In this document: positions 1 through 6,218 of the stretch, in pieces
Layout: each line of letters starts with the position of its first letter
Numbering within the stretch: position 1 is the first letter of the stretch
From: Coleofasciculaceae cyanobacterium
GTDB taxonomy: Bacteria > Cyanobacteriota > Cyanobacteriia > Cyanobacteriales > Xenococcaceae
Reading direction: 5' to 3'
DNA: 64,000 bases
NCBI GenBank assembly: GCA_036703275.1
Contig: DATNPK010000102.1
Span: forward strand, 1-64,000
The notes under the pieces: generated by a model
Databases searched by the model: none
The model's input: the letters and a program-made list of their open reading frames with translations, nothing else
What the model was told of the DNA's origin: nothing
Translations under genes and position numbers: made by a program

Positions 1-372
1 GTTTGAGCGAGAAATAAGAAATTAGTATTCCCATTTCTTATAATGTCGATCGCGATCGTGCGGAGCGAATTTTATTGGAATGTGTAGAACACCACACCGA
101 AAGCATTAACCAAATGAGTCGGGAAGCTTTAATAATTATGCGCGATCGCTATTTTTTACATCCCCATGACTTGATAATCTAAAGTTTACTATCGCATTAC
201 TAACAATTGGTTAGAACTTACCGTTCGTTTTGTCGTTAGAGAACGGGCTATTCGCGATCTCAAAGATGCAGTCAGTCGAGATCTTCTTAAAGCCTTTGAC
301 AATGCAGAAATTGAAATTGCAACTACTAGATATAATTTTAAACACAACCAATTTAAAAGTAGCATTAAATAA
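1..372 (+). pseudogene. MscS-type mechanosensitive channel, C-terminal remnant (frameshifted, cut by window edge)
   Basis: Two reading frames join to give the cytoplasmic C-terminal part of an MscS-family channel. From base 27 one frame reads IPISYNVDRDRAERILLECV, the beta-domain segment, and hits a stop at 180-182. From base 184 another frame continues with NNWLELTVRFVVRERAIRDL and ends at 370-372 after AEIEIATTRYNF, the usual end of the family. The break near 178-184 is a frameshift, so no intact channel can be made. The upstream part lies outside the window. A complete MscS-family gene lies at 45965-47056. Homology is judged by eye from family knowledge. Confidence 0.72.
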
Positions 373-386
373 ACTAGATAAGCCAA

Positions 387-1304
387 ATGCTGAAAACCAA
401 ATCTGTGACAGAGAACCTTCTCAAACCAAGCGAACTCAGTCAACGGTTGAAGGGAACTTCAGTGTTATCCAGTCAGCAGATAGGCTGGAATGGAATCTTG
501 GTCGAGCAGTATCAATATTATCCAAGTCCTGGCAAAACAGAAGAAAAAGAAATTCCTGGTCTTTGAGATCACTGGCTAATCTTACCCTTGGGACATCCAA
601 GTCATTTGAGCCAAAAGTCTGATAATCGCTTGCATGAATCTCTCTTTCAAAAGGGAGACAGCCTTTTAGTTCCTGCCAGAAAACCAACCTACTGGCGCTG
701 TCCGGGAAGTCAGTTATCCTCGACAGAACTACATATTCACTTACAGCAGGAGTCGATCGCCAAAGTTGCTAAATCATCTGAAATGCATACAAAGCAGAGC
801 GACCTCGCCAATCATTTTCGCAAGCAAGACTTACAACTTCAACATATCGCCATGCTGTTTTTAGCTGAATTGCAATCGGGTGGCATAATGGGGCGATTAT
901 ATGTCGAATCCTTAACTCAAGCGTTAGTCATTCATTTGCTGCGACATTATTCTGAGGTGGCACAGAGTGTTACACACCAAAACACACGTTTAACTCATAC
1001 TCAGTTGCAGCAAGTAATTGACTATATTCACACGAACCTCGATCGCGATTTATCCCTCTCTCAAATTGCCTCAGTTATCAATATCAGTCCGACGTATTTT
1101 GCTAGTTTGTTCAAACGTGCTACGGGTACTTCGCCGTACCAATATGTGATTCAACAGCGAGTTGAACGAGCGAAATTGCTATTGTCGAAAACGGATTCGG
1201 AGAGCGCCGATATTGCCTTACAAGTAGGTTTCTCCAGTCAAAGCCACTTGACGCAACAGTTTAAGCGATTGACTGGAGTAACCCCAAGACAGGTGCGTCT
1301 TTAA
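387..1304 (+). pseudogene. AraC-family transcriptional regulator interrupted by one in-frame TGA
   Basis: One frame runs from ATG at 387 to the stop at 1304 and is broken only by TGA at 564-566. Before the stop it encodes a sensor N-terminus (QQIGWNGILVEQYQYYPSP). After it the frame continues without a gap (DHWLILPLGHPSHLSQKSDN), as in intact cyanobacterial AraC regulators. The C-terminal half has both AraC helix-turn-helix motifs (DLSLSQIASVINISPTYFAS and ADIALQVGFSSQSHLTQQFK) and the closing TGVTPRQVR. A shorter protein could start at TTG 588 but would lack the N-terminal part of the sensor domain. The next gene downstream is a truncated SDR, so the regulator may have lost its target. A sequencing error at the TGA cannot be excluded. 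Confidence 0.8.
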
Positions 1305-1491
1305 TCATAAGAATTTGACAAATTATTGTAAGAATCTGAAAGCGTTTAAACATTGGAACTCAGTATATTTGCGATAGATAGAAAATTTAATCGGTTTGGG
1401 AATGACTGAGAACCCAACATCGATCGCTTACAGTACCCACTATCTAAAACCAAGAATGGATTATTACCCTAAACTCGACCAGGAAAGCACT

Positions 1492-1560
1492 ATGTCACAA
1501 AAACTCTTAGGAAAAGTTACGCTTGTTACTGGCGGCACGTCGTTATGCCTAATTGATTGA
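1492..1560 (+). pseudogene. N-terminal stub of a short-chain dehydrogenase
   Basis: The 22-codon frame starts MSQKLLGKVTLVTGGTS, the first beta strand and the start of the TGxxxGxG nucleotide-binding motif of short-chain dehydrogenases. It then diverges and stops at 1558-1560. A GGAAAG stretch lies 7-10 bases upstream of the ATG, so the stub retains a plausible start. It sits about 190 bp after the broken AraC gene and directly before the RidA-like gene. I infer a deletion fused the head of an SDR gene to the leader of the next gene. Confidence 0.6.
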
Positions 1561-1597
1561 GACTTTCAAAAATTTAACGAAGAAAGGAGATGAAGTC

Positions 1598-1999
1598 ATG
1601 CAACCGCAATGGATCGAAACCAATCATCACCAAGCTAATTACAAAGCCTTTAATTATGTTCCCGGTGCGATCGCATCTGGCAGATTCGCCTTTATCTCTG
1701 GTCAAGTTGGAGTGGAAGAAGATGGCAGCGTGAGTGAGGATGCGGAAACACAGATTGCGCGTGCCTTTGCTAACTTAGGAGAGATCGTTAAGGCAATTCC
1801 CGCTAGCCCGCGGGATGTTGTTGACATCACAACCTATCATGTCGGCTTGCAAGAACATTTCTCGCTGGTAAGTACAGAGAAAAAGAAGTTTTTCGGCGAT
1901 TGGGACCCAGCTTGGACAGCCATCGGTATCACCGAACTGGCTCTTGAAGGGCTGATTCTAGAGATTCGCGTCGTTGTACTTTTGCCGTCTATCGATTAG
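1598..1999 (+). CDS. RidA/YjgF/YER057c/UK114-family protein
   Basis: Encodes about 133 residues with the YjgF/RidA fold signature: an IASGRFAFISGQVG segment, then GDWDPAWTAIGITELALEGL and a final ILEIRVVVLLP strand. The family includes enamine/imine deaminases that remove reactive 2-aminoacrylate and forms small cytosolic trimers. The usual substrate-binding Arg of RidA (within the C-terminal R-x-E type strand) is not obvious: here the strand is LEIRVVV. The exact activity is therefore uncertain. I chose ATG 1598 because AAGGAGA (1584-1590) lies 7 bases upstream; an in-frame extension to 1553 overlaps the SDR stub. The gene was probably once part of the AraC-controlled unit upstream. Confidence 0.8.
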   Translation: MQPQWIETNHHQANYKAFNYVPGAIASGRFAFISGQVGVEEDGSVSEDAETQIARAFANLGEIVKAIPASPRDVVDITTYHVGLQEHFSLVSTEKKKFFGDWDPAWTAIGITELALEGLILEIRVVVLLPSID

Positions 2000-2305
2000 G
2001 CGATCCGATAGTATTGGTCTAGTTTCAAGTTATGTAGTTCGACAGTTCGACATCCTTGCAAGCTCATGATGCCAATTAAGACGCGATCGCGGTACGAAAT
2101 CTAGGAACAGATATAGGAACAAATATTTGAAGCAGTGCAGCACGCTTTTCTTTTGAGTCATAGCCATTGTCCGCAGCTAATACTTTTAACTACTTGTAAT
2201 CAATCTCTCTGAAGGGGGAGGAGACTCGATCGATCTCGCGCCATGATTGAAGAAACAATTTAAGTTATTGCAACTTATAAAATTCTTAATTTGGAGACAA
2301 CAGCG
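2000..2305. other. Intergenic, no gene seen
   Basis: About 306 bp between the RidA-like gene and the helical-bundle gene. I see one HIP1 site and a purine-rich AAGGGGGAGGAG near 2211-2222. There is no convincing reading frame or hairpin terminator. Confidence 0.4.
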
Positions 2306-2860
2306 ATGGCTGACATGACAAATCTGGCTACAAAGCTTGCCGATCTAAAGCTTATGCAAAACGTTCTGATTGAAAGCGGTCAAAAATTAATGGCAGCTAC
2401 AAATGACGATACAATCCGCGAACGGTTAGAAAAAATGGTAACTAGCGATCGCGAAAATCTTAGCTCTATCGATGAAGCTATTGCTAAATCTGGTCAGAAC
2501 GCAGAACCCCGCGATATCACTCAAAAACACGTTGAAAAGATCGCTCAAATGATGGATGGCTCCGAGCTGACGGTGTATGATAAATTCTTTCAGTTTGAGT
2601 TGCTCAAACACCAACAGACCATGACTGGCTTAGTAATCCACAAAGTCGCACAAAGTTTAGATGACGAGCTTCAAGATGCAGTGAAATCTTTGAACAAAGT
2701 CAACTTTGAGAATCGCGCTCATCAAGAAGTTCTCAAAGGGGTGCTTTATTTTGTCGGAACAAGAGAAATAGCTGGTAAAGAGCCTGACATGGGACTTTGG
2801 GGTAGCGTAGAACAAGGCATTGCAGCTCTTAAAGGTGCATTAGGCAGCGCGGCTAGTTAA
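2306..2860 (+). CDS. Ferritin-like/hemerythrin-like helical-bundle protein, cyanobacterial, function unknown
   Basis: About 184 residues, almost wholly helical by composition, with no membrane segment or signal. The chain looks like a four-helix bundle: NLATKLADLKLMQNVLIESG, a second helix through the REN/IDEA region, then KFFQFELLKHQQTMTGLVIH and a final pair ending in GLWGSVEQGIAALKGAL. Scattered Glu/His residues (FELLKHQQ, VIHK, NRAHQE) are compatible with metal binding, but no canonical hemerythrin HxxxE set is clear. ATG 2306 is preferred because GGAGA lies at 2293-2297. A HIP1-based hairpin follows as a probable terminator, so the gene is likely monocistronic. Confidence 0.6.
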   Translation: MADMTNLATKLADLKLMQNVLIESGQKLMAATNDDTIRERLEKMVTSDRENLSSIDEAIAKSGQNAEPRDITQKHVEKIAQMMDGSELTVYDKFFQFELLKHQQTMTGLVIHKVAQSLDDELQDAVKSLNKVNFENRAHQEVLKGVLYFVGTREIAGKEPDMGLWGSVEQGIAALKGALGSAAS

Positions 2861-2894
2861 GCAATTGTGTTTTAAGTACTGCTGTTAGCAAAAC

Positions 2895-2937
2895 AAAGCG
2901 ATCGCATTTTTATTAAAAGTGCGATCGCTTTTGTCTT
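2895..2937 (+). terminator. Hairpin terminator built from two HIP1 sites
   Basis: Inverted repeat AAAGCGATCGCA (2895-2906) and TGCGATCGCTTT (2920-2931), loop 13 nt, followed by TTGTCTT. Each arm contains a GCGATCGC octamer. It lies 35 bp after the helical-bundle gene. Confidence 0.6.
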
Positions 2938-3082
2938 AATGATTTAAGACAAAATATTTAAAATTTGCTGCCATTGCTTTTATTGAACTAAACTTAATTA
3001 CCCCATTCAAAATTAGCCAAAACTGAATTTTCAGTCAATTTTAAGTAATTATAATTACCACTAAATAAGAGGAATAGCCACA

Positions 3083-3916
3083 GTGAATCTAATTATCAGT
3101 CTTTATTTCGGTCTATCAATCTCTTTAATTATTGGTGTCAGTTTTTTACATTTACTTCCCCGTTTAGGTAAGTTAGGAGATCGCATTTCTGATTGGTTTT
3201 GTTATGCTCCTGGTATAGATTTAGCCTTAGTCTATTTGATGTTGATGCCGATTACAGTTGGGGCGATCGCTCTAGGATGGCTGGGAGTGGGAACAGCTTT
3301 GTTAGCACAATTAAGTACCTTATGGCTGTGGATTATTATTCATGAACTGACTCATCGAGAACAACTGCGTCAGGCGAACATTCACCGTACCTTAGGTGCA
3401 ATAACAGGTAAATGGCAAAATCATTTAGCCGTCTGGATTACAGCTTTGGCTGTTCCGATTTTTTGGCTAGTTCGTTTGGCTGAAGTAGCTGTTTATCCTT
3501 TCCTAACTAAACTAGTTAAGCTACCAAAATACGCTGCAAAAGATTGGGTAAATGTTTCACGACATAAGTTTGAAGGCTTAGTCGGTTACGATTTGATCTG
3601 GTGTCTATACTGTGACTGGATGACTGGTGTTTGGTCTTTAGGTACGGAAATGCTACGTAATGTTGAATCCTTTTGGTGTCCAATCCGTTTTTATTCGACT
3701 AAAAAATGTGAAAACTGCCAAATTGATTTTCCCGATGTAGCTAATGACTGGGTTGCTGCTGATGGAAAAGTTAAAGATGTCACTGTATTACTAAACTCTA
3801 AATACAGTCAAGAACAAAATGAACGATCTTGGTTTGGTCATCCAGGAAGAGAACAAGAACCACAAAATAATGCAGAAGTTGAAATTAAACAGTCAGAGAT
3901 TACTCCGCCGTCCTAA
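3083..3916 (+). CDS. Multi-pass membrane protein of unknown function with a Cys-rich C-terminal region
   Basis: About 277 residues starting at GTG 3083 behind AAGAGGA (3067-3073). The first 150 residues hold about four hydrophobic segments (residues 1-25, 45-65, 68-88, 110-135). A conserved-looking HELTHREQLRQ follows the third; HExxH is the zincin pattern, but here it reads HELTH and nothing else supports a protease. The second half contains LIWCLYCDWMTGVWSLGTEM, then a CENC pair, suggesting a metal or redox site. I do not recognise a named family. The last codons (ITPPS and stop) run into an interspersed repeat, so the original C-terminus may differ. Confidence 0.55.
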   Translation: MNLIISLYFGLSISLIIGVSFLHLLPRLGKLGDRISDWFCYAPGIDLALVYLMLMPITVGAIALGWLGVGTALLAQLSTLWLWIIIHELTHREQLRQANIHRTLGAITGKWQNHLAVWITALAVPIFWLVRLAEVAVYPFLTKLVKLPKYAAKDWVNVSRHKFEGLVGYDLIWCLYCDWMTGVWSLGTEMLRNVESFWCPIRFYSTKKCENCQIDFPDVANDWVAADGKVKDVTVLLNSKYSQEQNERSWFGHPGREQEPQNNAEVEIKQSEITPPS

Positions 3917-3985
3917 AGGACGACGCGAAGCTAGTGCTTTAGCATACCGCTCCGCATATAAAACGACGGAGCCTGCTCTGACCGT
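3903..3985. repeat. Interspersed palindromic repeat, copy 1
   Basis: Begins with the small palindrome GTCCTAAAGGAC and contains GCGAAGCTAGTGCTTTAGC and ATACCGCTCCGCATAT. The latter matches the reverse complement of part of the copy at 12970-13052 at 15 of 16 bases. It overlaps the end of the preceding gene. The run CTCTGACCGTTGGT near its right end recurs at 43865-43878. Confidence 0.6.
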
Positions 3986-4142
3986 TGGTAAAAACAACAG
4001 CGTTAATTAAGCGCGATCGCTTCTGATTGTTGAAATATACTTCAAATATATTGGTCGTAGCTAATTCTAATAATATTAATAGAAAGAGCCGTAGAGACGA
4101 TAGTATCATCTACAACCCTTATTTCAATTGGCTTTCATTCTA

Positions 4143-4215
4143 TGAGCGCGGCAGGACTTGAACCTGCGACCTACAGGACCGGAACCTGTTGCTCTATCCG
4201 CTGAGCCACGCGCCC
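4143..4215 (-). tRNA. tRNA-Arg (CCG)
   Basis: The reverse strand folds as a 73-nt cloverleaf. It has a 7-bp acceptor stem (GGGCGCG with CGCGCTC, one G-U), a D arm GCTC/GAGC, an anticodon stem ACAGG/CCTGT around loop TTCCGGT (anticodon CCG), a T arm GCAGG-TTCAAGT-CCTGC, and discriminator A. No CCA is encoded, so it must be added after transcription. The genes on both sides are unrelated. Confidence 0.96.
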
Positions 4216-4366
4216 TCAACAACCATATAAGCTAATTTATCTAGTTACGGTGCTTCAATAATGATCTTACATTAAGTTCCAAAGCATTGACCTGTTCTTA
4301 ATGATTTGGAACTTAATTTTTACTGCTAGATACAGCAATACGTATAAAAGTACAGTTGCAAGCGCC

Positions 4367-4750
4367 TTAATTATTGGTTATTTTATTGCTTGTTGTTAAT
4401 TTGGGATATTTCTCACCAAAGTAGTTACTAATGAAGGTATTAACGGAAGATAGAATTACAGGAGCAACTAAGAAAGCTAGTAGACCATGAACTTGAAATC
4501 CTGGTACGAAGAGAGAAGCTAACCAAAAGCACAAACCATTGATCACTAAGGTAAATGTTCCCAAACTTAAAACATTAATCGGCAAAGATAATACAGATAA
4601 AACAGGTTTTACACCGCTATTAAAAAGACCAATAGCTAGCGCAGCTACTATAGCAGCCGGAAAGTTAGCTAAAATGACTCCAGAAAAGATAATATCCACT
4701 ACCAGAAGACTGAGAGTAGTTGCTAATAAAGTTAAAAGTGTTCCTAGCAT
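4367..4750 (-). CDS. Phage holin family (YvlD-like, four-helix) membrane protein
   Basis: 127 residues with four hydrophobic helices: LLTLLATTLSLLVVDIIFSG, FPAAIVAALAIGLFNSGVKP, NVLSLGTFTLVINGLCFWLA and the LLAFLVAPVILSSVNTFIS stretch. The pattern GLFNS..KP..SVLSLPINVLSLGTFTLVIN is the signature of the widespread holin-4 superfamily-IV proteins (PF04020). Despite the name these are mostly chromosomal proteins with no shown lysis role. AGGAGA precedes the ATG. No phage genes are nearby, so I read it as a membrane or stress protein. Confidence 0.85.
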   Translation of the reverse strand: MLGTLLTLLATTLSLLVVDIIFSGVILANFPAAIVAALAIGLFNSGVKPVLSVLSLPINVLSLGTFTLVINGLCFWLASLFVPGFQVHGLLAFLVAPVILSSVNTFISNYFGEKYPKLTTSNKITNN

Positions 4751-4999
4751 TGTTTGTTTTCTCCTGAACTTAAATATGCTGTTGTTTTTATTAAAATGAG
4801 ATTAACTCCGCTTTTAATAAATAATAGTTATATTATTATTTGTTTGTAGCTAGTTGTGACTCTCTTAAAAGATAGATTTTTAGTTCGATAAACTAAAAAA
4901 TAGCCTGTATTGTTATATCTCAAGATAGAAGATTTATTTTTAAATACTTGTAAACATAAGCAATGTAATCAAAAATTTATTAAACCCATTGTTATAACC

Positions 5000-5179
5000 A
5001 TGAAGCTTTTACAACTAATTACCTGTATTTTATTGCCTCCATTGGGAGTTTTTCTAACTGTGGGTGCTGGTCCTACTTTGCTGATTAATATTTTGTTGAC
5101 AGTATTGGGTTTTATTCCAGGAATTATTCACGCACTCTGGATTTATTCTAAGCAGGCCGAAGGTAAAGTTAATGTTTAG
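5000..5179 (+). CDS. YqaE/Pmp3-family small membrane protein
   Basis: 59 residues from ATG 5000: MKLLQLITCILLPPLGVFLT, then ILLTVLGFIPGIIHALWIYS. This is the classic two-helix proteolipid of the Pmp3/YqaE/UPF0057 family. Yeast and plant members respond to salt and cold and affect membrane potential. An in-frame extension to 4910 gives a Lys-rich leader unlike the family, so I reject it. A long hairpin follows the stop. It stands alone, convergent with the dipeptidase gene. Confidence 0.87.
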   Translation: MKLLQLITCILLPPLGVFLTVGAGPTLLINILLTVLGFIPGIIHALWIYSKQAEGKVNV

Positions 5180-5185
5180 TAACAA

Positions 5186-5239
5186 CTAACTAAGGAGAAA
5201 GATAGTTTATTATTTTGCTCGTGTCTTTCTCTTAGTTAG
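5186..5239 (+). terminator. Hairpin between convergent genes
   Basis: Arms 5186-5202 (CTAACTAAGGAGAAAGA) and 5224-5239 (TCTTTCTCTTAGTTAG) pair with one bulged G. The loop is AT-rich. There is no strong T run on either side, so termination strength is uncertain. Confidence 0.5.
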
Positions 5240-5282
5240 ATTTGCCATTAATAACTGCGAGCAAAGCTAAGAAAATTGTCAG

Positions 5283-5987
5283 CTAGACCCTACCATAGCG
5301 AGCTGTGATTTTAGGCTGTGAATTATTTTGGTTCTTGAGCCAAGCCCACATTTGATCTCCTAATGAGAAATGCCACCACTCTTCAGGATGTCTAATAAAG
5401 CCAGTATTGCTCATTATTTTATTTAGCAGTTGACGATTAAAATGATATTGCTGACTATCTCCGTCCTTATTACTCAGGTAGTAGTCAGGTCGCGATCGCT
5501 CTGAAAGCTCGTCAATTTCTCCTCCCATGTCCAAGTTTCTGCCCCGTTCGTTAACAATGGTTACGTCAATTGCTGCTCCAGTGCTATGAGGCGGCGGCAT
5601 TTTTCGATCTAAACTAGGTGCTGCCCAAAGCCGATAAACTTTATTCCACAGATCCTGTCGTTGTTGGGCAGATAGCTGTCGTTCCTGTAGCTCAAGGTCA
5701 TTTAGAAGCGAATTAAAAGTATAGTTGACCATATAGTGCTGTACCCCCACAGGACGATAAGCATCGTATATTTCAATCTTCCATTGAGGGTAACGTTTTT
5801 CTAATAAATATTGTGCTTCTAATAATGCTCGTACAACTCCTTGTCGCAGACAATAGGGAGATTTGTTACCATATTCTGCTCCCAGCTTGACATAAGGATG
5901 GGGCAATTTTATGGAAAAATTGTCTAGCGGGATCGCGATCAGACGTTCACCACAATCTTGAATCGGAATTTGATGGTAGGGTTTCAT
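5283..5987 (-). CDS. D-alanyl-D-alanine dipeptidase (VanX/DdpX-like, peptidase M15D)
   Basis: 234 residues with the M15D zinc site complete: HSTGAAIDVT (His and Asp ligands) and EEWWHFS (catalytic Glu and third ligand His), plus the conserved YDAYRP arginine region that polarises the scissile bond. The enzyme hydrolyses D-Ala-D-Ala. In VanX operons this removes the vancomycin target precursor; chromosomal DdpX-type homologues recycle cell-wall dipeptide. No vanHA ligase/dehydrogenase or two-component genes are near, so recycling or cell-wall turnover is the better guess. No signal peptide is seen, consistent with a cytosolic enzyme. Confidence 0.87.
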   Translation of the reverse strand: MKPYHQIPIQDCGERLIAIPLDNFSIKLPHPYVKLGAEYGNKSPYCLRQGVVRALLEAQYLLEKRYPQWKIEIYDAYRPVGVQHYMVNYTFNSLLNDLELQERQLSAQQRQDLWNKVYRLWAAPSLDRKMPPPHSTGAAIDVTIVNERGRNLDMGGEIDELSERSRPDYYLSNKDGDSQQYHFNRQLLNKIMSNTGFIRHPEEWWHFSLGDQMWAWLKNQNNSQPKITARYGRV

Positions 5988-6136
5988 TTAAATTAAATCT
6001 TTAAATTAAATAAAAGTCTTTTGGCACAGCCGAAAATCCTTGTTGGTATTTAAAATTTTTACTTACGTTTACCCTAAACGACTACCCTAAAATTCCAGTC
6101 AATAAAGGCACTCATTTAATCCAACCCTATATATAG

Positions 6137-6155
6137 AGTATTTTAAAGAAATACT
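6137..6155. promoter_or_regulatory. Inverted repeat upstream of the replication-protein gene
   Basis: AGTATTT and AAATACT separated by TAAAG form a 7-bp dyad 63 bp before the start codon, placed like a repressor operator for autoregulation. The function is inferred from position only. No iterons or other origin-like direct repeats were seen around it. Confidence 0.35.
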
Positions 6156-6218
6156 TGCTTTACTACGCTATAGATAGTGGTATGATACTAATCCCCTAGA
6201 AGTAAGTAGTTAGCAGAA

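Noticed and set aside
564-566. TGA as a sense codon or selenocysteine
   Set aside because: Most genes here use TAA, TAG and TGA as normal stops. No SECIS-like element was seen after this TGA or the one at 56579, and the families have no selenoproteins. Decay or error is simpler.
230-622. A 130-codon + frame spanning the MscS remnant and AraC start
   Set aside because: It runs in a different frame from the recognisable MscS and AraC sequences, and its translation resembles no family. It is a shadow of two decayed genes.
3083-3916. HELTH in the membrane protein as a zinc protease site
   Set aside because: The motif sits between membrane helices, no third ligand or protease family context is visible, and one HExxH match can arise by chance.
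3819-4010. A 63-codon + frame at the end of the membrane protein gene
   Set aside because: It overlaps the real gene in another frame and is made mostly of repeat sequence.
4367-4750. Phage holin name taken as a sign of a prophage
   Set aside because: The superfamily-IV membrane proteins are chromosomal, and no phage structural, lysis or integrase genes are near.
5988-6218. A replication origin with iterons upstream of the Rep-like gene
   Set aside because: Only one 7-bp dyad is visible; there are no direct repeats of iteron length or DnaA-box clusters that I could find.
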